A stretch of DNA of 64,000 nt, from contig OU612072.1 of assembly GCA_914767715.1 (NCBI GenBank), positions 26,164,001-26,228,000 on the forward strand, read 5' to 3'. Below, piece after piece: positions 24,131-36,149 of this stretch (position 1 is the stretch's first letter; every line of letters starts with the position of its first letter). The position numbers and the translations under genes are program-made. The notes below the pieces were generated by a model. That model was not told the DNA's origin. It ran no database searches and saw nothing but the letters and a program-made list of their open reading frames with translations. This DNA comes from Membranipora membranacea. Taxonomy: Eukaryota; Bryozoa; Gymnolaemata; Cheilostomatida; Membraniporidae.

Positions 24131-24686
24131 ATCTATATATATAGTCAGTCCTCATTATACCCACTTAGAGTCAGGTAAAAGTGAGTGTACCTGTGAGCCT
24201 CCCTACACATGTTGTGACAGAAGATATCCTAATCTCATAAAACCCAAAATTAAAGGATAAAATTATTGAAACCTTAATTCTAATTGTGCAATCAGCATTA
24301 CTGTTGGCGCTCACATTCTGATCTAAAACTGAGATGAGTACCAGTATTCTTTTCTGTAGGTGGATTGATGAATGATCAATTATACTATTTAATCAGGTCC
24401 GAAAGACCATAGGGCCTGCATTTATAATTATTTGAGGAAATGATGAAGCAGTAAATCATAAATCCAGGAATAAGTTGCTATAAGAGAAATAATCAAGAAA
24501 TGCGCCGATCCTGTTTGTGATGTGAGTTTTAAATAAACCTTTATATCCTAGGAGCCTCAGTCCATGATCATTCATGAACCTCAGTCGGAAATCCTTTTCA
24601 GAACAGCTCATAATAAAAGACAAACCAAAGTTTAAAATAAGTGCCAATCAATTTGCAAAATACATTAAGGATATAGAAAAATCTAG

Positions 24687-24770
24687 TATAAAAGCAGGAA
24701 CAAAAACATTGAGAGTCATCACTGTCCAGCCCTCCGCACAGAAATCATCACATTATTGTACAAGTAAGTT
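24687..24770 (+). promoter_or_regulatory. TATA box and non-coding first exon of J2
   Basis: TATAAAAG at 24,687-24,694, followed by an untranslated exon ending near the donor AAGTAAGT around 24,762. Compared with J1, four bases (GTAA) are missing at the donor, but GTAAGT is kept. Confidence 0.55.
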
Positions 24771-25088
24771 AAAAGTTATCTGTTCTAACTTGACAAATTA
24801 TAAGTTGGTTTTGAGGATAGGCATTTACAATATGCTTTTTTAATGCATATATATGTAATTGTAATGATTCAGGTTAAAAGATTTCCTGCAACGATAACAA
24901 TGAGCCGTGTTAGAGGTTTAGAAATCAATCTCGATATTTCATAGGTTGATTATGAACCATCTTGATGAATATTTGTTAGATAACATATGCCCAGTATTTA
25001 CAGCAGATTGTTTGATACATCTAGATCATATTGCACTATGCTGATGTTTCCATTATTTACATGTTTTAGAATATCTGCATATACCACA

Positions 25089-25764
25089 ATGAGATTTTTA
25101 CTGATATCCGTAGCCGCTGTCTTACTGGTGTGTGTTACAAACACAGAAGCTAGCGATTATTTGGTGAGTTGAAGCTCAATTAAAAAATAAACTCAATCAA
25201 TTCAAGTCACAAATACATGAAACTATTATGTAAAATAATTGAATAAAATCAACATCAGACTATGGTCAACTAAGTATTTAATGAATAAACTATTGATGTG
25301 AATTTTTTGTAGAACTGAGCACCTATTTACATTGTGAATTTAATTGCAATAAAATTTTTCTTTGAATCAAAGTGTGTATCAGTGGGGAATATACTGCCTT
25401 TCAAGTCTGCAAAAACTTCAACTTTTGAAGCAAATATTAAATAAGAAAAATGTCTTTGTGAAGTATAATTTGGAGTGCTTTAAGTGATTGCAGTTATTAT
25501 TAACACAAAAAAAAGATATCCGCCTAAGAAATGGTTTCAGTTCCCTGCTTTGCTATTATTATGATTGATGAAGCGAAGATGACGAGCAACTGTTGATAAG
25601 CTAAAAAAGTCATTACACTTATTAAAAGTTTATCCCACATCATTATATTTCAGGAATGCGCATTGGCATGTAAAGATAACTATGGCACTTCAAAAGATCA
25701 GAATGCTTGTAGTGACCGCTGTCTAAATTCGTGGATCTATGGCAAATCGTATGAATTTTCTTAA
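25089..25764 (+). CDS. J2: secreted four-cysteine peptide precursor (61 aa)
   Basis: Coding exons are 25,089-25,163 and 25,654-25,764, with donor TTG|GTGAGT and acceptor tttcag|GAA. The signal peptide is identical to J1. The mature peptide keeps the C-X3-C-X12-C-X3-C pattern and differs from J1 by Thr to Lys near the C terminus (GKSYEFS). The stop is TAA at 25,762-25,764 and AATAAA lies at 25,856. The open frame, splice sites and TATA box are intact in both duplicates, in contrast to the TSR genes beside them. The function is unknown. Confidence 0.75.
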
Positions 25765-25963
25765 ATTCAGTTTATGCTAGCTCCTCCAAGCAAGCAGCTT
25801 TTACAGCACAAGATAATTTTGCGTTTTGTATCTGCATAAGTTCCTTACTGATAATAATAAATCTAAATAAAACCAGTGTACTTTGTCCATTGTTATGCCA
25901 ACACCTGAATTTCATGACCATTTAACTGAGTGTGATGTAATTTACATGGACCAAACATAATTT

Positions 25964-26053
25964 GAGAAGGGGTGTGGTATATCTGAGGAAGGAGGCGTGG
26001 TATATTTGAGAAGGGAGGCAAGGTCTATCTGAGTAAAGAGGCGTGGTCTATCT
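25964..26053. repeat. 23-bp minisatellite, four units
   Basis: Counterpart of 3,574-3,710 with two fewer units; unit pattern GGAGGCGTGGTATATTTGAG. Confidence 0.85.
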
Positions 26054-26942
26054 GTTGAGCATGAGCAGTAGATCAGAGAGAGCTCAGCCTACCGACCTGT
26101 GTGATTACCTGGTTATTAGTTGTCTTTTTCAGATGTGAGAAATATGCTCAGGAATTAGAATATTGATGTAGGATTAACCGCAATTCATCTATAATATAAG
26201 AATGATACAAGTTTACTAACACCGATCTCTATCGCTGGTTTCTCGATGGTTATTATCGCCACTCTGATATACCCTCTATTGATATTGTATTTGTTTCCAT
26301 TGCTGATGTCATTGTTTCCAGTTTAAGGAGGCAGCATGGCTCAACCAGGGCAGACTGAGACTGCTACACTATTGTGAAGACTGGAGAGAGTTCCTATTTA
26401 AGGCAGGAAAAAAACATTGACGAAATAATGGTCTACATCACCTCTTTGTTATAAAACTTGTGATAATCAGAATGATGTTTCATCAAGAAAATTTGGGTTG
26501 TACCTATAACCTGCTCTACTGTCTACTGAGCCACGGGAACGGCTTAGGGTTTGAAAAAGTAGCATATTATGAGTGTCTGAATTACAATCAATATTGAAAA
26601 TTCTGAGACCTAAAAGAACAGTACTCCATACGACAAAGGTGCTGATCTGTAAATACAGCCAACATATCATTTCAGCCTTTACTGCACTAAAATTGACTGC
26701 CAGAGTTGAACTATAAATTTGCTCAATAAGTTAAGGGGTTTTACATCAAGAGTCAATTTTGGGACAACAAAGTCACAGTGTTGCTATGGTAGTATCACAG
26801 ACTCATTCTTAGATCTGATCGGTTGCTCTTTTGCATATATATTATATAGTTTGCAGTTATCTATTGAGCTCAACATCTATGGCATCGATAGTTTTCTTCT
26901 CTCAAGTAAAATAACCCCAAACCCCAAACTCTGGTTGTAAAC

Positions 26943-27030
26943 ACTGATAATCTATCACATGGCTCATCACATGCATATCAAGGGCCTAGATTGTACAAAT
27001 ATAGATGGGGACGACCAAAAACTCAAAATG
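26943..27030 (+). other. Filler copied from intron 4 at a 4-kb deletion junction
   Basis: Copy 2 matches copy 1 up to ggttgtaaac (4,598 / 26,942) and again from aaatgtaagcc (8,634 / 27,027). Between them lie about 90 bp that match intron 4 of genes A and A' (9,642-9,732 and 28,037-28,125; for example atagatggggacgaccaaaa). The right junction has microhomology AAATGT. The deletion removed the promoter and first exon of A'. Confidence 0.85.
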
Positions 27031-27258
27031 TAAGCCTTTATTACTGAAAATAAAAACTGAAATGAGCTATAATAAGAACATTGTTAGTAGTCTGAAAACA
27101 ATGATGCATATTCTTAGCTGCAATATTTTAGATACTCGATACTTGATAAATCCGCTGGTGTATCTTGTTGCTTATTGTTTCATCTCAATGTATCAGAATT
27201 TTGTGAACCTTGTTGTATTTTGTGGTCTCTCATTGTATGTCATTTGATATCATTGTAG

Positions 27259-28196
27259 CTATGACAAAGTTGATTATCCTGGCTGTTGCCCCAGTGGCAT
27301 TAGTCAGCGCTGGTTACCAGAGTTCTGCCTACAGAGCACCTGTTCAAACTCACTACCAAGCACGTGCACCAGTATATCACCCTACTCCAGCCCCTACAAA
27401 GCAATATTACAATGGTGAGTTGATTTAATCCGAAGCTCTACATATTGAGTGGTAAGTGTGAAATCAACTGCAGTTGCTTCAATTATGATTCTCATCTGAA
27501 AATACAAATATGTTGAGAACAAGAATAAAATATCGGTTTTCTTCATTTCAGTATATGAGTGGAGTGCATGGGGATACTACGGACAATGCTCTAAACCATG
27601 TGGAGGAGGAGTTCAGTACAGACAAAGAACCTGCTCCACCAGAAAGATTCAAGGCTATGGAGGAAACACCAAGAAGCAATGTTACGGACCAAGCTCATCT
27701 CAGACACGTTGTAATATACAATGCTGCCCAGGTAATACAAAATACTACATTTTGCAGAATACCAGTGATTTTCGAATTATTTATCAGTTGCATTGTTTGC
27801 TAATTTTTATTATTAATTGGTATTACAGTAAATGGAGGATATACTCAATGGTCAAACTGGATCAACATCCAGAACCAACTTTACCAACAAAGCAGATACA
27901 GAAGCTGTTCTTCCCCAGAACCTTACTGTGATGTAGCTCAGTGCTATGGAGAGTCTACCCAGTCCAGACACGTACCAAGTAAGTATTTATCTTTCTCTAG
28001 CACATACATATTCATATTTCTTGCCTAAAAAAATCACACCGATAATCTATCACATGGCTCATCACATGCTGTCAAGGGCTTAGATTGTACAAATATAGAT
28101 GGGGACGACCAAAAACTCAAAATGTGGCCAATACTTGCCGAGTTTCCATAACAGCTTGTTGTCTTATTTTCAGAACCACAGCAAGTCTACCAATAA
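27259..28196 (+). pseudogene. Gene A': TSP1-type gene lacking promoter and exon 1
   Basis: Exons are 27,259-27,414, 27,552-27,731, 27,829-27,978 and 28,174 onward. Exon 2 starts with its own ATG (27,261) and gives a signal peptide identical to gene A. Exon 3 is a complete seven-cysteine TSP1 module (VYEWSAWGYYGQCSKPCGGG at its start). Exon 4 is the degenerate second module. In exon 5 a Lys codon of gene A (AAA) is TAA (28,194-28,196), removing about the last 19 residues of the Pro/Tyr tail. The TATA box and first exon seen in all functional sisters are deleted. Translation from the exon 2 ATG could still give about 160 residues if another promoter is used, so pseudogene status is likely but not certain. 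Confidence 0.7.
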
Positions 28197-30411
28197 ACCG
28201 TGTCAACACCCTACCAAGCACTACAACACCCAACACCATACGGGCAATACTGCTGACTGGACAAATTAGTAGTGAGCATCAGTACCAGAAAACTATTGGT
28301 AACAGCAGGTCATGTATCGACTTGCAAATACGATCACACTGATGTCTGATGAAATTGTATTTTCTTTCAACCTGATAGCTATTATTGTAGATCTAACTGT
28401 TGCCTAAATTAAAACATCTGAATTTGTCAAAGCTAAATTGGTTTTCTTTTCTTTCACCTCCTATGGACATTTACATTGTATGCAAAACATACATACATAC
28501 ATACATATTGAGAAAACAGGGACCAGTATCAATTCGTGATGAAGTCACATCAGTATCTAACTTTGTGTCAGTAATCAGGACTAACCAAATAACAAGCAGC
28601 TTTAAGGATATTCTTCTATTGACATCCTAGCTTCTTGACCAATCAAAAATAAGGGATGCATATTTAGAACCACATATAATCTGACATTTGCTTGTTCCCC
28701 TAATCCATGAATGCATATCAATGATACACTACGTTTGCACTAGGGTGATTTTCTTTTGTACTTGAAACGTTTTTTGAATTGTTACAATTAAAATGACTCA
28801 CCTGTTAGCCTTATGCAGGTTGGCAACACTCAAAATAAACTCAATAGACATAGACCACAATGTATTTTAAGCTGTTAATACAAGTCTAAAGTTATGAAGC
28901 CTCTTGCATCAAACTACATACAAATATTCCATGATTACTTAAAATTATACCCGAAATTAGTTGACAATAAGCAGTATCATTCAATCATTACTAATTACAT
29001 TGGCATAAAAAATCAGGCAAATTATACTGTCAGACTGTAGGGTAGGCTTGTCAAAGATTTCTTGCTCATATCTTATGAGTTTGTAATTTTTGAGATGGAA
29101 AAAAATACCTCTCAATTACATAAAAAATTAACTTACATATTGACTGACTATAGGATCATCTCATCATTGTAGTCCCAGTTTGCTTAAATGGCAATTGGTT
29201 CTGACAATTTTAAGAAATTTCAGATAGCTCTCAAAAGCATAGGAAAATATTCTAATACACTTAAAATATTTCTTTGAGACCCATGTTTACTAGGGTGTCA
29301 GTGGTTATTCCGTCATCAGTCTAATCATTTAGTGGAACAAGGGCACATATATGACCCTCATAAAGCAAACTTCAAAATGATATAGAAACTATTTTCCCTC
29401 TTGTTGATCAATTTGAAAATTGAGTCATTCTAGAATGCTACTCCCTGGCATACTGACTCTCGTGATCTGACTGGGCATGTAGATCACTGATAAACTAGGC
29501 TATAGTTACCACAAAGTAGATGTCGTAAGGCTAAGTATAAATCATGCGTGACTTGAAATTGCGCATGTGCAAGAACAATGAGTTTAGTCTAGGTCCTGAG
29601 AGAAAATTTGGTCAGGGAGAATGGGATAGCCCCTGCATGAACTGCCAATCAAAATCAGCTAATAGTGACAAGAGAGAATAACTATCAATATCAATTCCGC
29701 ACGCATTGAAGAGCATACCACCAGAGCAGGTAGCCAATCAGATGGCTTCGGAATTCCGAGGCTCAATTTTGCAGAGATCAGCTCATGCCCAGAGCTGAGC
29801 ATGCGCAGATTGACTCCCTGGAATATATAATTAAGGAATGGGATATATGCCAGATCTTTAGCTGGATCAAATCACTGATACAAAGGTTTTAATTAAGGAA
29901 ACTTCATCATATATTGCCATACTGTGTATTTTATCACTAATCCATGAATCGGTTATATATGGTAAATATTGCTTTATCAGCCTATGGCTATTCAAGTTAT
30001 ATCATTATAGAATTGCAACTGAATTAGTTCCGACAAATACTTGTTAGGGGCAGAATTCAGCTATTTTTTTTATTTGCCAGTTCATTGGTCTGCCCATGTG
30101 TGGTTGTTACATTAAATCCATGAGAACCCATATGAGGAGGCCGAAAGAGAGATTAGTTTCTGTCATTTGACTCTTCAAATATAAGTTAAGCAGTTATTGG
30201 GAGGCAGAAGTAAAGAGACTGTTTCATCTTCAAACAGTTTGGATTATTATTTGATGCAATCGATAGATCAATGATAAAAAAACATTGAAACATCGGATGT
30301 CAATGTGACTGCAATGCTTGACATGATCTGTTGTTGGCAAACATCAGATTTTGAAAGTCAATTCGAATTTAATGTTCAGTCAGAGTTCAGCACTGAGCTA
30401 GTAGCATCATA
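28197..30411. other. Intergenic between A' and B2
   Basis: Equivalent of 9,861-11,681 in copy 1, with no gene. It carries a 364-bp insertion at 29,449-29,812 and a (CATA)n run near 28,489. Confidence 0.5.
29449..29812. mobile_element. 364-bp insertion with 9-bp target-site duplication
   Basis: The insert is flanked by direct repeats ACTCCCTGG (29,440-29,448 and 29,813-29,821). Copy 1 has a single ACTCCCTGG (11,073-11,081) and no insert, so the empty site is seen directly. The right end contains GCTGAGCATGCGCAGATTG and the left end GGGCATGTAGATC, weakly inverted. No ORF. A 9-bp duplication suits a Mutator-like or similar DNA-transposon MITE, but the superfamily is not established. Confidence 0.8.
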
Positions 30412-30819
30412 TTAGTATTGTCCATATTGTCTTGGGTGTTGTTTTGGGGCTTGATAAGGTGTTGCCACTGATTTAGCGTAGACTGGCTGTGGTTCTAAAA
30501 ATAAGAAGATAACTGGTTGATGATGCTGATTAAGAATTCCAAAGGCTACAAAATTGCTACATGTCGGTTGCCCAGAAATAGACGCCTGTCTTTTGATATC
30601 TGCAGTGGGCATTTGGTACGATACATAATCGTTATGTTTTGTTTTGATATTTCTAGATAGAATTATTCAAATGTACATTTGTACATATAAACTTACTGTT
30701 GTGAGTAGACTCTCCATAGCACTTAGCTCCATCACATGAAGGATATGGCATAGAACAGCTTCTGAATCTGGTTTGTTGGTATGATCCTTGGTGGCTGTTA
30801 GAGCAGTTAGACCTGGTGG

Positions 30820-31201
30820 TATATCCTCCATTTACTGTAATACCAATAAATTTTAAAATTTACAAAACAATGCAATACAACTGATTGGTGAAATGTTTTG
30901 TTGTATGAAAATCACTGGTTTTCTACAAAACGTTGTCAAATAGCCTCCAACAAGGAGTCAGGAGTGGTCTGATGGTTAAGGGTGCGAAATTGTCATTTGT
31001 GTGGTCAAGGTATATCCTCCATTTACTGTAATACCAATAAATTTTAAAATTTACAAAACAATGCAATACAACTGATTGGTGAAATGTTTTGTTGTATGAA
31101 AATCACTGGTTTTCTACAAAACGTTGTCAAATAGCCTCCAACAAGGAGTCAGGAGTGGTCTGATGGTTAAGGGTGCGAAATTGTCATTTGTGTGGTCAAG
31201 G
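30820..31201. repeat. 191-bp tandem duplication at the exon 4 / intron 3 border of B2
   Basis: Unit 30,820-31,010 is repeated almost exactly at 31,011-31,201. It contains the first bases of exon 4, its acceptor, part of intron 3 and the SINE head up to gtggtcaagg. B1 has one unit only. Confidence 0.9.
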
Positions 31202-31505
31202 TTCAATTCCGGCGCCCGCAGTCATTTCCGATTTTGTATTTGCGCGCCATTCATCCTAGCGAGATCCTTGTGGAACACGACTAAGAACACCAGATGTCCA
31301 CTGCGTGTTTGTACACCCCTCATGCAGTAAAAAGACCCACTCTGCCTCTTCGATGAAAATAGTAGCCAGAATTCCAACAGGCAAGGGTATAAGGTGCGCC
31401 TCCCTCGAGTACCATGGGTCCCTGTACCTTTACTCTAGAGGCTGGGGTAACCCTCTCCGCAATGACGACTTCGACTTAGACTTGGCCTTCGACAAATATT
31501 CTGAC
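31145..31505 (+). mobile_element. tRNA-derived SINE-like insertion in intron 3 of B2
   Basis: Same element as 12,224-12,580, with A box TGGTCTGATGGTTAAGGG and B-box-like GGTTCAATTCCGG (one C shorter than in B1). Its first part is also present in the tandem unit at 30,955-31,010. Confidence 0.7.
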
Positions 31506-32255
31506 TTCAGTATTACCTGGGCAGCATTGTAGAATACAACGTCTCTGAGATGAGTTGACCATAACATTGCTTATTGTTATTGTTGCTTCCTCCATAGCCT
31601 TGAACCTTTTTGGTGGAGCAGGTTCTCTGTCTGTACTGAACTCCTCCTCCACATGGTTTAGAGCATTGTCCGTAGTATCCCCATGAGCTCCATTCATATA
31701 ATGAAATGAAGAATACCGATATATTGTTCTTGCTCTAAATATATTTTTATTTCACATAAGACAATTCATTAAATCAAGTACAAGTTAAGTTAAATGCATG
31801 CTTAGACATATAAATTGAATTTGAGTATAATCAACTCACCATTGTAATATTGCTTAGCAGATGAAGGATGTGGCTTATATACTGGTGCAGACGCTGGGTA
31901 GTGCATTTGAACAGGTGCTCTGTAGGCAGGCTGTTGGGCTAACGCATGCCACAGCAGCGACAGCCAGGATGATCAACTTAGTCATAGCTACAGAAAGATA
32001 CAAAAAGATACAACAATATAAAACAAGATTCAACAACACCCAAAAACATACAAAGAGATCAACCAAATAACAACAAGAGACAGAATCAACAACTAGTTAT
32101 GAATCAATAGTATCCCAATGATTTGATCTGACAATTGCTACATTGACTCCTGACTACTTAGAATCACTGTGTTAAGTATATTCTGTAATTAAATCGAAGT
32201 TCTCACTTATCAATTTTATTTCTCATATGTCTGTGTCCAACAGTGGAATGATGAT

Positions 32256-33203
32256 TATAAAGTTCCCAATGAACTTTTGATTAGTCTCTTGGTCATAGAG
32301 CATAGGTCAAGAGCATATTACGCACAACGGGGAAGCGAATTGGAGAAATAATATCTGTTATCTGTCACGTTTGTTTCTCTTGTCTATGATCCCGTGAAAC
32401 CTGTGAATGTTAAAAAATTACCATTCATAAGTACATAAAGAAAATCAATATACAACTTTAAAACTAAAAGATTTAACTGCCAGTACAGTACTCTAAAATT
32501 AATATGAATCATTATTCAACTGAGTAGTTATGTAAATCTCTCTTGTTTGTAATTCCGTTTGATATTAATTAATAATAGTAAAATGAGGAAAAATTACATT
32601 AGAATAATCAGAAAAAGCATACCTTGACAGTCTCTTGACCAAGCTTTAATTTATTTTTACTTATTCTTTACTTGTTTCTAAGTATATCGCTGTATAACTT
32701 AGTCTTAGCGAGTGGTTTGCATTGAGTAATAAAGTTTAGCAACAACATTGCCCGCTGTCTTAACACAAACTGAAGCTGTCAATATCTGCCCATGACAAAA
32801 GTCACCCCAATGAAATCACAACAAGACCCAAGCTGGCGCAACCATGTCTGATTCAGAATAAAAACATCACTTTGTAACGAAGGGTTGCCACCAAGGCAGT
32901 GCAGAGGAAGACATCAAGAGGCTTTTGACTAAGCTGTATAAACAGAAATTGATTGCACACAATTGAATCATCTTCGCTAATAAAGAACAAAACATACTGG
33001 ATATAATGTTATCAACTTGTTGTTAACCAATTTTAATTTTTCTATCTACACTCATTAATTTGTTTTGAAGGAAACCACGCACAATAACAGATTTTTCACA
33101 TCTTCACGTTTCAAATTTTCACATCGCTATAAATCTAGGAATAATACTACTGCTAGATGATGCTTACCTAATTAAATTTAGCTTGCAGAAAACAAATTAT
33201 TAC
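32256..33203. mobile_element. Promoter-splitting insertion, copy 2
   Basis: Counterpart of 13,334-14,269. It lies between aatgatgat (32,247-32,255) and aatgat (33,204-33,209). No coding capacity or terminal repeat is recognised. Confidence 0.5.
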
Positions 33204-34050
33204 AATGATCTCTCTACTCTCTGCACCGTCTTATAATTGGTGCGTCAGAAATGATCATAAATCAAAGCCATCAAGCCTCCTGACAAATATATGGTGAATA
33301 TAGCTATTTTCGTCACTTTATTAACAAGAATTGCCACTTGAAGTCACAATGATGATATGCAAAAAACTCAGTTCAAATACCATCAACTGCCATGATCATT
33401 TAGACGGATAGGATAATTAGTTCCTTAATTCTGCATAATTTGATTCATCTGTTCAAGTGTAATTTTTTTGCCCAATATTTGGTCACCCACTACCGGCCTA
33501 CATAAAGACAGTTTGATATATAATATGCTAAACAGCTTGTAATATCAGGGGCTCACGTTTATTCAAAGATGAATTTTTTTGCCTTGCCTTTTGCCTCATT
33601 CATCCACCAAAAGTGGAAATTGTATCACTAGGTACCGGATTTATTGGAAGAAATTGATAAGGTAGTTTCTTCTAAAGTTTCAGATTGCTTAAAAAGCTAT
33701 GTTTTCCTGCAGTTTGCAGACAATGATTTTAACCACAATCAGTTCATAGTGTTAGCTTGCCGAAATGCTAGCAGCACAGCCACACACCCTTGACTAGAAC
33801 CTCTAGGGTCTATTTGACTGCTGCTAAAACCCAAAGAATTTAGTGTAAAAAAAAATGGGACAATTTTAGATAAGATTATATACGTCGCCTTGCATGTAAA
33901 ATTAGTAGAAATAAACTTTGTGAAGTGCTTGCTCCTGAGTATTTTATCTCCATCAACCATCATCATTGTTTAAATCCAGTTTCTTCCTTCTCAAATTTCA
34001 GCTTAATAAATTGAGTTCTTTGCATCACTCCAGCATCAATTGCCAAAGAA
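33204..34050 (-). promoter_or_regulatory. Distal B2 promoter remnant and flank
   Basis: Equivalent of 14,270-15,115. The TATA-like site reads ccaattataagacggtgcag on the - strand. Nothing else is recognised up to the duplication edge. Confidence 0.45.
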
Positions 34051-36149
34051 ACCTGACTTGCGTCCTGCGGGGAAATGATTGACAGCTTGGTCATAAAATC
34101 AAATTTCATTGTCATGAGTTATGAGGAGGTTTTGCTTAGTTAGGGTGTGATTGTAAAATTTATAAGATTCCTCACAGCCAATAGTTTGCTAAAAGTTATC
34201 TAAAAAAAAAGTGAAGCTGAAATATCCACTTTTCATCTGTGTAAAGCTAGCAATAGTCAGGTACAGCGGCGGACACCAGGAAATTAAATCTGTGATTTCA
34301 ATTATTTGTCTGTTGCAACTTTTACAATCATTGGTAATACACTCACTTATATAACATACACTCACTTATATAACATGCATTCCATTTTTCTATGATTAAA
34401 CTTATAATTAGGATTTGTGAGGTTTGAAAGATATTGAGAGCTTGCCAACATATTATAACTTAATCCAGTGAAAGTTACTCATTTAGAATGGGTAAAAACC
34501 TTTGAATTACCCTCCAAACTGCTTATATTATTTGTTGGAAGTGCCTCTAAGTGACATGGTACTTTGTGGAAAACACTTGATATTAAAGCAAAAGAAAATT
34601 TACGATCTTCGGGAAGGTTGTCTATTATTGAGGTGGCAGAACAACATTCTGTTGGTTCTCCTGGCACAAATAGTTAACTGACCAACTGACTAACTGACTA
34701 ATGTTCATGACGAGTTGACACTATTTTACTGTATGTCCACCTTATGTACATAATATGACCCTCAGTTAATGCCTTTGTTGGAATAATCAGTTTTATGTTC
34801 TCTGAATTCAGTCTAATTCAGAGTAGTGCCCTAGTGTTTTCACTAAAAGGTACCAATGTCAGGACAGCATCTTTTCAATTTTTTGGTTAGAGTTATTTAC
34901 TAGGCACTGATTAGTATCTGCATCCCAAATATACTAAACGTTTATTGAAGCTGTACAGAAATGAGAGGAAGGTGGTGGAGTCCCAAAATTATTATTGTCT
35001 GACCCGCAAGCATCAACAGAGTAGCCTTTGAGTGCCATAGTTATTCAATAATAAAAGGGGCTATTGAACCAAAATCTGCGAGTACTTATCTTGTTATAAC
35101 GCTGCTAAAACAAGGCAATTATCTTCTGTCCTTAGAACCGGGATGATCATAAAGCTCTTGATTTGAACTATAAAGTCAGGTCTGTGTCTGCAGTGTTGGA
35201 TGTAGTCACAAAACAATATTTTTAATTAATGTTCATTGTATGAGTTTTTAATACGGGTAATTAAAGTATAATCTTAACAGATACGCACACAAAATTTCAC
35301 ATCGAATATTGACGAGCTTATTGTGGTTCCGCTGTATACACATTTCAATATCGTAAGGCCTGTCGAGAGATCGGGTCGATTAACCATGTAATTTGTTTTT
35401 TAAAAAATAGCCTTTACTCACAAAAATTGCCATCGCAGGTAGATGGATTATGATTTGATAGCCATACAGGGTAATTAGCATTGTCACAGTGACTTTATTT
35501 GTGACAGGGGTATATTTCTATATTCCATATTTAATGATACTTTTTGATCGCAGTTGTTAAGGAACTGGAAATTTCTACATATTGCGAATCATCAATAATA
35601 AACTAATATGAAATATTGATTAATATGCAGATTTAAAGGGAAAAAACTTGTATGTAGGATTTTTGCCGTAGTCAATGCTATGTTCAGCGTGATAAAGATT
35701 ATGAAAATCCATCAGCAAGAATTTGTCAGGCCTTTTAAAATCGTGTATATATGCGTGTATTGACAATTAATCAGTACTCTTCCCAGGATTTTCAGTGGAA
35801 AGGTGGGAATTGACAAAAGCACAAATAAACAATCTAGTGAATTTCTATCATGTTTTCAAACTGGCATGCAATACAAAATCAGCTCCGGATCTTTCTTGCC
35901 CGAGATCTGGATTAAACTCAATCTGATTAATTGAGGATGGCGGAAAATAGCCCTTAAAGCGTCTAAGATTAAAAGCTTGAGTTTCTTGTTCTTCGGGTGA
36001 AGAGGATAAAAATTAATACTTGTCATGTCATAGCGATGCATGTATAGCAGAATAAAAAAAATCCTGAACTGTGACTTACTAATGAGAATATTTATATTTA
36101 CTGATGGAAATGATTATTGACAATAGAAAATTAAAAAGGCTCCTTGTAT
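34051..36149. other. Unassigned region
   Basis: No gene or element is recognised. Reading frames are at most about 62 codons and carry no known motif. Confidence 0.5.

Larger units (their letters stand above)
30412..32255 (-). pseudogene. Gene B2: TSP1-type secreted protein, disabled copy
   Basis: On the - strand the exons are first exon about 32,210-32,255, exon 2 31,840-31,987, exon 3 31,517-31,700, exon 4 30,697-30,834 and exon 5 30,412-30,494. Compared with B1, exon 2 has lost 8 bp at the end of the signal peptide and exon 3 has lost 2 bp before the fifth TSP1 cysteine; both shift the frame. The exon 3 acceptor reads ttcat instead of ttcag, as in B1. The first-exon ATG is TTG. Exon 4 is open here (B1 has TAG) but a core Trp is Arg (TTRSN). 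The exon 5 tail ends RQYGQY. It is a pseudogene with both inherited and private lesions. Confidence 0.85.
22715..34050. repeat. Segmental duplication, copy 2
   Basis: Same order and orientation as 1-15,115: foldback element 22,828-24,130, J2, A', B2. Differences are a deletion of about 4.0 kb at 26,942/27,031 with a filler, a 364-bp insertion at 29,449-29,812, a 191-bp tandem duplication at 30,820-31,201, and different microsatellite and minisatellite lengths. Confidence 0.9.
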
